Assembly (NCBI GenBank): GCA_900321655.1
Contig: ONWU01000003.1
Coordinates: forward strand, 62,001 to 126,000
DNA from: an uncultured Bacteroidales bacterium
GTDB taxonomy: Bacteria; Bacteroidota; Bacteroidia; Bacteroidales; UBA932
Reading direction: 5' to 3'
DNA: 64,000 nucleotides
Of this stretch, positions 34,728 to 42,203 are shown one piece after another. Both the position numbers and the translations under genes were made by a program. Below the pieces are notes generated by a model. The model had not been told where the DNA came from. It saw nothing but the letters and a program-made list of their open reading frames with translations, and searched no databases. Position 1 is the stretch's first letter. Each line of letters starts with the position of its first letter.

Positions 34728-35297
34728 ATGTTGGAACACATCCTCATAGCACTGGCTCTGGCCATGGATTGTTTTGCCGTTTCGGTCGTCTGCGGGGTTA
34801 TCATCCGCCGGCGGGAAGTCGGCATTATGCTGCGCCTGGCCTTCCTTTTCGGCTTTTTCCAGGCTCTGATGCCGCTCATCGGCTGGGCCCTGACTTCCCG
34901 CTTCAGTACTTATCTGACGGCCGTGGACCACTGGATAGCCTTTACGCTGCTGGCCTTCATCGGAGGGAAGATGATCCTCGATTCCTTCAAGGCCGACGAG
35001 GAACCCCACCTGAATCCTTCCAGCCTGAAGACCCAGCTGGCGCTCTCTGTCGCCACCAGTATCGACGCTCTGGCCGTGGGCATCACCTATGCCTGCACCG
35101 GCTATCAGACCTGGCGCTCCATTTCCCTTCCGCTGGCCATCATCGGCCTGATTTCCTTCCTGATGAGCATCCTGGGCTTCTGCCTGGGAGCACGGTTTGG
35201 TGAGTCGGTGAACAAAAAAATGCGCCCAGAGCTACTGGGCGGCATTATTTTGATTGGGATTGGCGTCAAGATCCTTATCGAGCATCTTTCGGCGTAG
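34728..35297 (+). CDS. mntP: manganese efflux pump MntP
   Basis: 189-residue inner-membrane exporter of Mn2+. Six helices in two repeats; each repeat carries the conserved acidic helix: ALAMDCFAVSVVCG in the first and TSIDALAVGITYA in the second, with GGKMILDSF between. These Asp residues are the metal site of MntP. I use ATG 34728 rather than a TTG four codons earlier. No manganese riboswitch (yybP type) could be recognised in the short leader. The 3' end overlaps the convergent dehydrogenase gene by 23 bp. Confidence 0.88.
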   Translation: MLEHILIALALAMDCFAVSVVCGVIIRRREVGIMLRLAFLFGFFQALMPLIGWALTSRFSTYLTAVDHWIAFTLLAFIGGKMILDSFKADEEPHLNPSSLKTQLALSVATSIDALAVGITYACTGYQTWRSISLPLAIIGLISFLMSILGFCLGARFGESVNKKMRPELLGGIILIGIGVKILIEHLSA

Positions 35298-38043
35298 TGC
35301 ACGCATTCACCAGATAGACGATGGAACGGTAGGTTATGCCGCCGTTATGGGACAGGCCGATTTCGCAGGTCCGGCTGTTGGAATAACCTTCCTCGATCCC
35401 CCGCTCCTGCAGGGCCGGTTTCAGCTTCCTCAGAGCATAGGCGTTCAGTTCCGGATTCGTCATACCCTTGTCTCCGGCATAGGCGCAGCAGCCAATTTCC
35501 TCAGGCACATAAACCCTGGTAGAGCACATTTTGGCAAGGCCGATGATGACGTCCTTCAGGCCCATCAGGCGGGTGGAACAGGTTACGTGCACCGTTATGG
35601 GCCTCTCCGTGGGATGGAAATCCAGTTTGTCCAGAAGGAATTTGGCAATAAACTCCGCAGGCTCGTACAGCTTCATTTTCTGAATGCACTGGCGCATCCG
35701 GTGCAGGCAGGGACTCTGATCACAAAGGACGGGGTATTTCCCCTGCTCCGAGGCTTCCCAGAGGGCTTCTTCCAATTCTTTTACCTTCTTGTCGGCCACA
35801 TCCGGCATCCCTTTGCTTTCCCAGATGGTTCCGCAGCAGAGGCTCTCCATCCGGGGCGGGAAAAGGACTTCATATCCGGCCTTGTTCAGTAGTTCCACCA
35901 TTTCGGAAGCCAGCGGCTTTACTTTGTCTTTGGGGGCACGTCCCATGGTCTGGTTCAGGCAGCTTGGGAAATAGACCACTTTATTGGGTAAATTAACCTG
36001 TAATGGTTTACGAACTTTTACCGGAAGCGGAAGTTCCGGTGTCCAGAGCGGAAGCCCGGTGGCGTGCAGCCCCTTCCCTATCCCGCTCATGACCGTTTTT
36101 CCAAGAACAGACCGGGCACCGGCGGCCAGTCCCAGCGTTCCTCTTATAGCCACCTTGGTGCCACGGAAATGCTCCGCCACCCAGGCTCCCAGCCACTTGC
36201 CGGAAGGACTCAGGGTTTCCTGTCTCAACTGGTGGGTAAGATCCGCCACATTGATGCCCATAGGGCAGGAAGTGGAGCAGAGACCGTCTCCGGCGCAGGT
36301 GTCCATTCCCGGGTATTTATAGGCCTTTTCCAGGGCTTCATACGGCTCTCCGGCGGCTTTTCGGCGGGCTATTTCCCGCTGCACGGCAATGCGAGTGCGG
36401 GAGCTGAGGGTGAAACCGCAGGAAACGCAGTTCACCTCGCAGAAACCGCACTCTATGCACTTGTTAAAGGGCGCATATGGCAGCAAGGGAGTGGTTTTCA
36501 GATGCTTCAGGTAGCATTCCCGGTCTTCGTTGAAGATGACTCCGGGGTTCAGGATACCCTGGGGGTCCAGCAGGGCTTTGATGCGTTTCATCAGGCCGAA
36601 AGCCTTTTCTCCCCACTCCGCTTCCACAAAGGAAGCCATGTTGCGGCCGGTGCCGTGTTCCGCTTTCAGGGAGCCGTCGTACTTGTTGACAACCAACTCC
36701 ACCACGTCCCGGATCATGCCATCGTATCTTTCAATATCGGCCCTTGTCTCAAATGCCTGATTGATAATGAAATGGAAGTTTCCTTCTAAAGCGTGACCAT
36801 AGATACAGGAATCCTCGTAACCATGGCGGTCCAAAAGGGCCGAAAGGTCTGCCGTAGCGGCCGGGAGGTCCTCGATATGGAAAGCAACGTCTTCAATGAG
36901 GCAGGTGGTTCCCTCCTTTCGAAGGCTGCCTACCGTAGGGAAGATGCCGGAGCGGATGGCCCAGTACTGTGCCACTTCCTGGGGGTCAGTAGAGAAGCGT
37001 ACCTCTACGCCGAAGGGCTCCAGCGTGGCGGTAATGGCCTTAATCTGCTCCTGGAGGACTTCCGGCGAGGCGGCCTGGGTTTCGGTAAGGACGGCCGTCA
37101 GATCCGGAACATCGGCCTTCAGATGAGGGTCATTCACGGAAGTGAGGCTGCGCTTGTCCAGAAGTTCGGCGGCCGATATCTGGTTGGCCTTCATAGCCAC
37201 CACGGCCTTGGCGGCCGTCACGATGTCCGGGAAGTATATCATTGCGCTGGCCTTGTACGGAGCAATGGGCAGCGTTTTCATCGTTACCTCCGACAGGAAG
37301 GCCAGCGTTCCCTCAGATCCTACCAGCAGGTGGGCCAGTATTTCAAAGGGGTCCTCGTAGGCCACCAGGGGCCTTAAATTGAGGCCTGTGACATTCTTGA
37401 TGGAGTATTTGTATTCTATTCGCCGCGCCAGTTTCTCATCGGCCGTTACTTCCTTCCGCAGCTGCTGAATGCCGTTGATGATTTCCGGATGTTTTTCCCG
37501 GAAAGCCGACCGGGAGGCTTCGGAAGCTGTATCCAGTACGGTGCCGTCGGCCAGTACCATGCGGGCGCTCACGAGCATCTTGTCCGAATTGGCGTGCGTG
37601 CCGCAGCTCATTCCGGAGGCGTTGTTGGCTACGATGCCGCCCACCATACAACTCCCGATGGAGGCCGGATCCGGGCCGAAATGCCTGCCAAAGGGCGCCA
37701 GAAGCTGGTTTACGCGGGCTCCCACGATACCGGGCTGCAGGGTGACGGAAGTATCTTCGTGATATTGCCATTTCTCCCAGTTCTTGCCGGCCACCAGCAG
37801 GATGCTGTCGGAGATGGCCTGCCCGGAAAGGGACGTTCCCGCCGCCCGGAAGGTGACCGGGAGGCCCAGGCGGGAAGCCACTTCCAGCACCCGGGATACT
37901 TCTTTTTCATCGGCCGCCCGAAGAACGGCCTTGGGTGTCAATTTATACTCACTGGCATCCGTTCCCCAGGCCAGGGTCCTGAGCTCGTCGGTATAGATGC
38001 GGTCGGCCGGCAGAATGCCCTCAAAAAGTTTTTTATAGTTCAT
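35275..38043 (-). CDS. fused FAD-linked oxidase and Fe-S protein (D-lactate/glycolate dehydrogenase-like)
   Basis: 922 residues uniting the functions of GlcD and GlcF. The N-terminal PCMH-type FAD-binding domain (about 35-210) has TFRAAGTSLSGQAI and NNASGMSCGTHANSDKM; the FAD-oxidase C-terminal domain follows (to about 480). Two 4Fe-4S clusters come next: CIECGFCEVNC and CAGDGLCSTSCPMG. Two CCG-type domains end the protein, with CCGTIWESKG and GCCAYAGDKG. It probably oxidises D-lactate or a related 2-hydroxy acid and passes electrons to quinones. The Nudix gene upstream overlaps it by 11 bases. Confidence 0.9.
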   Translation of the reverse strand: MNYKKLFEGILPADRIYTDELRTLAWGTDASEYKLTPKAVLRAADEKEVSRVLEVASRLGLPVTFRAAGTSLSGQAISDSILLVAGKNWEKWQYHEDTSVTLQPGIVGARVNQLLAPFGRHFGPDPASIGSCMVGGIVANNASGMSCGTHANSDKMLVSARMVLADGTVLDTASEASRSAFREKHPEIINGIQQLRKEVTADEKLARRIEYKYSIKNVTGLNLRPLVAYEDPFEILAHLLVGSEGTLAFLSEVTMKTLPIAPYKASAMIYFPDIVTAAKAVVAMKANQISAAELLDKRSLTSVNDPHLKADVPDLTAVLTETQAASPEVLQEQIKAITATLEPFGVEVRFSTDPQEVAQYWAIRSGIFPTVGSLRKEGTTCLIEDVAFHIEDLPAATADLSALLDRHGYEDSCIYGHALEGNFHFIINQAFETRADIERYDGMIRDVVELVVNKYDGSLKAEHGTGRNMASFVEAEWGEKAFGLMKRIKALLDPQGILNPGVIFNEDRECYLKHLKTTPLLPYAPFNKCIECGFCEVNCVSCGFTLSSRTRIAVQREIARRKAAGEPYEALEKAYKYPGMDTCAGDGLCSTSCPMGINVADLTHQLRQETLSPSGKWLGAWVAEHFRGTKVAIRGTLGLAAGARSVLGKTVMSGIGKGLHATGLPLWTPELPLPVKVRKPLQVNLPNKVVYFPSCLNQTMGRAPKDKVKPLASEMVELLNKAGYEVLFPPRMESLCCGTIWESKGMPDVADKKVKELEEALWEASEQGKYPVLCDQSPCLHRMRQCIQKMKLYEPAEFIAKFLLDKLDFHPTERPITVHVTCSTRLMGLKDVIIGLAKMCSTRVYVPEEIGCCAYAGDKGMTNPELNAYALRKLKPALQERGIEEGYSNSRTCEIGLSHNGGITYRSIVYLVNACTTPKDAR

Positions 38044-38590
38044 GGCAGAAGTACTTCAGAAGCGGCGAAATCATAAGGGACTGGATGAGCTGGTTTTCCC
38101 GGAGGAGCGTTTTAACCTCTTCTTCCGTAAGAAGATGCACTTCCAGCTCTTCGGTGGCATCCAGATGCGGCTGGCCGATTTTTTCCACCCCCCTGGCTAC
38201 GAAGCAGTGCGTGAAATTGGACATGGAACTGGGGTTGGGTGTTATGTCCATCAGAAGGCTCCACTCCCCTTTCCCGTAGCCGGTTTCCTCCATCAGTTCC
38301 CTCTGGGCAGCCTGCAGGGGCGTTTCGCCCTCTTCCATTACCCCGCAAGGGAGTTCATAGCACGTCATCGCAACGGCGTGTCTGTACTGTCTTTCCATCA
38401 CGAAGCGGCCATCGGGCGTAATGGCTATTACGTTTACCCAGTCCGGGTATTCCACTACATAGTATTCGGGGTTCACTCTTCCGTCCGGCAGCAGAACCTG
38501 GTCCCGACGGGCCGTCAGCCACGGTCTTTTTATTAAGTACTCCGTGGAAAGGATTTTCCATCGGCGTTGTGTATCTTTGGGCTCAATCAT
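38033..38590 (-). CDS. Nudix hydrolase (ADP-ribose pyrophosphatase-like)
   Basis: 185 residues with a complete Nudix box, GVMEEGETPLQAAQRELMEE followed by TGY, around residues 80-102. The N-terminal WKILSTEYLIKRPWL and the VMERQYRHAV strand are typical of ADP-ribose or nucleoside-diphosphate-sugar pyrophosphatases. Cytoplasmic. Its stop lies 11 bases inside the FAD/Fe-S dehydrogenase gene, so the pair is translationally coupled. Confidence 0.9.
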   Translation of the reverse strand: MIEPKDTQRRWKILSTEYLIKRPWLTARRDQVLLPDGRVNPEYYVVEYPDWVNVIAITPDGRFVMERQYRHAVAMTCYELPCGVMEEGETPLQAAQRELMEETGYGKGEWSLLMDITPNPSSMSNFTHCFVARGVEKIGQPHLDATEELEVHLLTEEEVKTLLRENQLIQSLMISPLLKYFCHEL

Positions 38591-38633
38591 AGTTCAAATT
38601 TCGTTATTTTTTTCTTTTCGTCAAAAGATTTCC

Positions 38634-38641
38634 TATTTTTG
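38634..38641 (+). promoter_or_regulatory. -7 promoter element of the SGNH hydrolase gene
   Basis: TATTTTTG, 23 bases before the ATG; TTTC (38611-38614) at the -33 spacing matches three of four bases. Confidence 0.55.
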
Positions 38642-38664
38642 TCCGGAACAGAACCAAGTATCCT

Positions 38665-39432
38665 ATGAAAAGATTTTTCTGCCTTCTCTCCCTGGTGGTG
38701 TTTGCCTTCCCGGCCCTGGCCCAGGATCCGTCTAACCATATTCTGGAGCCAGACCCGTCCGTCGCTTCTGAAAGTCCCTACAAAGCCAGCAGGAATTACG
38801 GAAAAAGGATTGCCGTCTTTGGCGGTTCACTTTCCGTAAATAAGGAATCGGATGTAGCCAAACAGCTTTGGGCCAATCTTTTGAATGCACAGGTTACAAC
38901 TTATGGTGTAGGGGGCGCCGGTTTCTCCTCAGACCAGGGCGTCAGCCTGCAAAAGCAGGTTGATGCGGCCGGTGTCTATGACGTCTATGTACTCTGGGCC
39001 TCTACCAACGATTACAACAACAACCGGGAATGCGGCACCTGGAAAGACTATACGGTAGAAGACAATTTTGACCCGGAAAAGCTCCACACCCAGTGCGGCG
39101 GCATCAACTACTGCATCCGACGCATCCTGGAAAAGAATCCCAAGGCAGAGATTTATTTCTTCACTTCCCTGCGTTTTTTCAGTTCCGAATCGGGTCACAA
39201 CCCCTTCTCGGAAGTCCCCAACCAGACCGGTAAAACCTTTGCTCAGTACATTCAGGCCCAGAAGGAATGCTGCGCCTACCAGGGCATCCCCGTGCTGGAC
39301 CAGTTTATGTTACAGGGCATCAATGAATACAATGCCTGGGAGTACTACCTGGAGGACCTCCTGCATATGAACGAGGATGGCTACTGCAAGATTGCTCCCG
39401 TGCAGGCTGCTTTTCTGGCCAATGGGTTCTGA
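38665..39432 (+). CDS. secreted SGNH/GDSL-family hydrolase
   Basis: 255 residues with a signal peptide (1-19, ending ALA-QD). SGNH blocks: block I VFGGSLSVN (nucleophile Ser, with GGS in place of GDS), block II GVGGAGFSS (Gly), block III WASTNDYNN (Asn), block V DLLHMNEDGY (Asp and His). A periplasmic or secreted esterase, perhaps removing acetyl groups from glycans; the natural substrate is not evident. It is monocistronic, just before the tRNA-Phe gene. Confidence 0.85.
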   Translation: MKRFFCLLSLVVFAFPALAQDPSNHILEPDPSVASESPYKASRNYGKRIAVFGGSLSVNKESDVAKQLWANLLNAQVTTYGVGGAGFSSDQGVSLQKQVDAAGVYDVYVLWASTNDYNNNRECGTWKDYTVEDNFDPEKLHTQCGGINYCIRRILEKNPKAEIYFFTSLRFFSSESGHNPFSEVPNQTGKTFAQYIQAQKECCAYQGIPVLDQFMLQGINEYNAWEYYLEDLLHMNEDGYCKIAPVQAAFLANGF

Positions 39433-39465
39433 TAATGACTTTTTTTAAAAAAGTAGCACAAAAGT

Positions 39466-39496
39466 TTTGCAAACTCCAAAAAAAGCCATATCTTTG
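39466..39496 (+). promoter_or_regulatory. promoter of tRNA-Phe
   Basis: TTTG (39466-39469), 19-bp spacer, TATCTTTG (39489-39496): full consensus, 14 bases before the mature tRNA 5' end. Confidence 0.8.
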
Positions 39497-39510
39497 CAAT
39501 CCCAAAACAC

Positions 39511-39583
39511 GGTGCTGTAGCTCAGATGGTAGAGCAATGGACTGAAAATCCATGTGTCGGCAGTTCGATTCTTCCCAGCACCA
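39511..39583 (+). tRNA. tRNA-Phe (GAA)
   Basis: Cloverleaf of 73 nt: acceptor GGTGCTG/CAGCACC with discriminator A, D-arm GCTCAGATGGTAGAGC, anticodon stem ATGGA/TCCAT with loop CTGAAAA (anticodon GAA at 39544-39546), T-loop TTCGATT. CCA is not encoded. The T stem (GGCAG/CTTCC) has one C-T mismatch. Confidence 0.95.
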
Positions 39584-39587
39584 CTGT

Positions 39588-39619
39588 AACCCGCTGATTA
39601 TCAGCGGGTTTTCTTTTTC
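39588..39619 (+). terminator. terminator of tRNA-Phe
   Basis: Perfect 10-bp stem AACCCGCTGA/TCAGCGGGTT with a TTA loop, followed by TTCTTTTT. It ends the single-gene tRNA transcript. Confidence 0.9.
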
Positions 39620-39657
39620 CGTCCCACTTTCCGTCCCCCACTTTTGTCTTGTACTCC

Positions 39658-39810
39658 GGCTCTTAACTTGATTTTAGGCCATATTGTGGCGAAGATCCGC
39701 GTTGGGACGGCTCTTAACTTGATTTTAGGCTGTATTGTGGCGAAGATCCGCGTTGGGACGGCTCTTAACTTGATTTTCGACTGTATTGTGGTGAAGAGCC
39801 GGACTTGCGG
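39658..39810 (+). repeat. 51-bp minisatellite, three tandem copies
   Basis: Units start at 39658, 39709 and 39760 with GGCTCTTAACTTGATTTT; the first two differ at only two positions and the third is more diverged. 51 is a multiple of 3, so one plus-strand frame stays open with a 17-residue repeat (ALNLILG..VAKIRVGT), but it has no ATG and no promoter, so coding is doubtful. It lies between the tRNA terminator and the iminopeptidase stop. Confidence 0.85.
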
Positions 39811-39811
39811 G

Positions 39812-40693
39812 CTAGTCGTGCTCCCCTAGCCAGGATTCAAGGATGCGGCAGTAGTCTTCGTGGCGGTCTACAAAGCACATATGGCGGGCGCCTTCCATCA
39901 GTTCCCAACGGCTGCCGGGAATCCCTTCGTACATAGAACGGGCCACGGCGGGCGTACAAAGGTCTTCTGAACCGCTGAAAAGAAGGCAGGGACACGATAT
40001 TTCCCCAAGACGGTCTATGTATTCGAAGTTCCCCAGGCTGCCGGTGGGGACATATTCGTTGGGACCCCAGCCATACAGGTAGGCCTCGTTTCCGAAACGT
40101 TTGGGCCGCGTGAGGCATTCCGGGCTGTTCTCGTCCGTGCTGGCGCAGTGGAGCGTCATAAAACGGTCGTTGGCTGCGAGGTATTTCGGATCGGAGAAAT
40201 TGCCGCTTTCTTCGGCCCGGCGGATGGCCTCCTGATCATCAGGTGACATCAGGCCGATCATCCGGTGCTGCTCGCTGGCCCAGAGGCTGGAAGAGGCGTG
40301 ACCGCTGGAGATGATGGCCGAGCAGATCCCTTCCGGCTTCTTTTCTATGAGGTACGCGATGATGAGCATTCCGCCCCAGGACTGTCCCAGGATGTGCAGT
40401 TTATCCAAATGAAGGTAGTCCCTCAGGGATATCAGTTCGTTCATCCAGGTCTCCTGGGTCCACAGTTCCGGATGGCCGTCCAGGTAGGAATGGCCGCAAC
40501 CCAGCTGGTCATAGGAGATAACCTGCCGCCCGGTTTCCCCAGCCACACGGTCAAGCACTTCAAAGTAGTTGTGGGTGCTGCCCGGCCCTCCGTGAAGCAG
40601 AAGCAGAGGAGGCCGGCCATTGGAAGACTTCCCTACTATCCTGTAGTAGGTCCTATACCCGAGAAAGGGCATATATCCTTCAGTGGTTTTCAT
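39812..40693 (-). CDS. proline iminopeptidase-like S33 peptidase
   Basis: 293-residue alpha/beta hydrolase that removes N-terminal proline (or other residues) from peptides. Family motifs: LHGGPGSTHNYFEVL (HGGPG oxyanion), GQSWGGMLII (nucleophile Ser), SGSEDLCTP (Asp) and GARHMCFVDR (His). No signal peptide. The cap region NDRFMTLHCA fits the small proline iminopeptidase/tricorn factor group. Monocistronic, with its own promoter. Confidence 0.88.
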   Translation of the reverse strand: MKTTEGYMPFLGYRTYYRIVGKSSNGRPPLLLLHGGPGSTHNYFEVLDRVAGETGRQVISYDQLGCGHSYLDGHPELWTQETWMNELISLRDYLHLDKLHILGQSWGGMLIIAYLIEKKPEGICSAIISSGHASSSLWASEQHRMIGLMSPDDQEAIRRAEESGNFSDPKYLAANDRFMTLHCASTDENSPECLTRPKRFGNEAYLYGWGPNEYVPTGSLGNFEYIDRLGEISCPCLLFSGSEDLCTPAVARSMYEGIPGSRWELMEGARHMCFVDRHEDYCRILESWLGEHD

Positions 40694-40711
40694 CTGTGCT
40701 CATGTTTGATG

Positions 40712-40719
40712 CAAAGATA
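40712..40719 (-). promoter_or_regulatory. -7 promoter element of the iminopeptidase gene
   Basis: Minus-strand TATCTTTG, 19 bases upstream of the start codon; no -33 match. Confidence 0.5.
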
Positions 40720-40760
40720 CTTTTTTTCAGAGACTCCAGCTTCGGGGAGATGAAGAATGT

Positions 40761-41090
40761 TCAGATCCACTCTACGCCGTCCAGCTCCAGCGGGTTGCCG
40801 GGAATGCCGTAAAACGGGGTATACAGGAACGTATAGTCTCTGAGTTCGCCGGGAATACGGTTTAGAAAGGCCAGCCGGGGCTCGCCATAGTCTCCCGAAC
40901 TGCCATAGAGCGTGATGGTCCTCTGGACATCATCCTTAAGGTACCATCCGCCGCCGTGCACTTTCACATAACCGTGCACCTTCTCATAGGCACGCAGAAG
41001 GTCTTTGTGCTGGTCTACCAAACCGTACACAAAAGTTCCCAGCAGGGGCGTGGAGGGGTCTGAAACCAGTATGAATTTAGGGTGACTCAT
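40761..41090 (-). CDS. conserved hypothetical protein
   Basis: 109 residues, no signal or membrane segment. It starts MSHPKFILVSDPSTPLLGTFVYG and has YVKVHGGGWYL and ITLYGSSGDYGEP, a pattern I recognise only as a small unnamed Bacteroidales family. I start at ATG 41090, since the longer frame enters the promoter zone of the P1 peptidase. The GGGWY and GSSGD turns suggest a compact beta protein; no function can be offered. Confidence 0.65.
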   Translation of the reverse strand: MSHPKFILVSDPSTPLLGTFVYGLVDQHKDLLRAYEKVHGYVKVHGGGWYLKDDVQRTITLYGSSGDYGEPRLAFLNRIPGELRDYTFLYTPFYGIPGNPLELDGVEWI

Positions 41091-41155
41091 AGAACTTACC
41101 TTTTTACAAAAATCAAGCCTGTACCAATCTCGGAAACACATATCCAATAAATGCG

Positions 41156-41163
41156 TATCTTTG
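41156..41163 (+). promoter_or_regulatory. -7 promoter element of the P1 peptidase gene
   Basis: TATCTTTG, 23 bases before the ATG; no clear -33 element. Confidence 0.5.
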
Positions 41164-41186
41164 TCACATAATACGACATATTCGCT

Positions 41187-42203
41187 ATGAAACAGATTCT
41201 TTCGACCTTTCTTGGACTACTGCTGGTATCGGCCCTTATGGCACAGGGACAGGTTTCCAATCTGAAGACCATCCCCTTTTCGGATATCCGGGGAGTCAGC
41301 GTTGGAAATGCGCAGGATGATGCTGCGGGAACGGGCGTGACGGTATTTCGCCTGACGGTTCCGGGGCGTGCCGCGGTAGAAATCTTCGGCGGCGGTCCGG
41401 CTTCCAGGGAAACGGAAGTGATAGCCGTGGAACGCAACCACCCCATCAACGCACTGGTTTTCTCGGGAGGTTCGGCCTATGGCCTGGCGGCATCGGGCGG
41501 CGTAGCGCGCTGCCTGGAAGAGCACGGTGTGGGATACGAAACCGGCAGCGCCCTGGTTCCCCTCGTCTGCCAGAGTTGTATATATGACCTGGGGTATCGT
41601 AGTGCCACCGTGCGCCCGGACGAGAAAATGGGCTACGCGGCCTGCGGGGCGTCCTTTACCGCTAATTACCCCCAAAGCGGCAGCGTAGGCGCCGGAACAG
41701 GAGCCACCGTGGGTAAAGCGGCCGGATTGGCCCTGGCCCGGAAAGCCGGCATCGGGTATGCCGCCGTTCAGATGGGGGCTCTCCAGATAGGAGTTGCTGT
41801 TGTCCTGAACAGTTACGGAGATATCTATTACCAGGGAAAGAAAATAGCCGGTATGCAATCCGAGGAGACTGATTCCTACACTACCCTGCTGCAGACGGCC
41901 GAAGAAAATCTGTTTATCAGTACCCCCTCCGGCACCACCAATACCACTCTTGTGGCCGTATTCACCAACGGAGACTTCTCACCTGCCCAGCTCAAGCACC
42001 TCTCCCAGATGGCATCGGCCGGCCTCGCAAGAAGCATCAGTCCCGCCTTTACTACGGCAGACGGAGACACGGTCTATTCCATCTCCATAGGACCGGACGC
42101 AGACAAGGTTACGGCCAACCTGAACGCCGTGGGCGCCCTTTCGGCCAGTCTGGTAGAAGAGGCTATTGCAGACGCAATTTACTCTGCCGGCCCGTTTCTT
42201 TAG
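41187..42203 (+). CDS. secreted P1-family (DmpA/BapA-like) aminopeptidase
   Basis: 338 residues with a signal peptide (1-19 or 1-21). P1 enzymes are N-terminal-nucleophile hydrolases that self-cleave into two chains. The cleavage motif here is GTTNTTLVAV, with N252 before T253 as the likely new N-terminal nucleophile. GVSVGNAQDD, FSGGSAYGLAASGGV and GSVGAGTGATVGKA are family landmarks for the binding pocket. It likely trims peptides in the periplasm. It ends convergent with the C13 fusion gene (4-base overlap). Confidence 0.88.
   Translation: MKQILSTFLGLLLVSALMAQGQVSNLKTIPFSDIRGVSVGNAQDDAAGTGVTVFRLTVPGRAAVEIFGGGPASRETEVIAVERNHPINALVFSGGSAYGLAASGGVARCLEEHGVGYETGSALVPLVCQSCIYDLGYRSATVRPDEKMGYAACGASFTANYPQSGSVGAGTGATVGKAAGLALARKAGIGYAAVQMGALQIGVAVVLNSYGDIYYQGKKIAGMQSEETDSYTTLLQTAEENLFISTPSGTTNTTLVAVFTNGDFSPAQLKHLSQMASAGLARSISPAFTTADGDTVYSISIGPDADKVTANLNAVGALSASLVEEAIADAIYSAGPFL

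Noticed and set aside
39658..39810. CRISPR array
   Set aside because: The three 51-bp units are contiguous with no unique spacers and no cas genes nearby.
39644..39829. 61-codon frame across the 51-bp repeats
   Set aside because: No ATG, no promoter, directly after a terminator, and kept open only because the unit length is a multiple of three.
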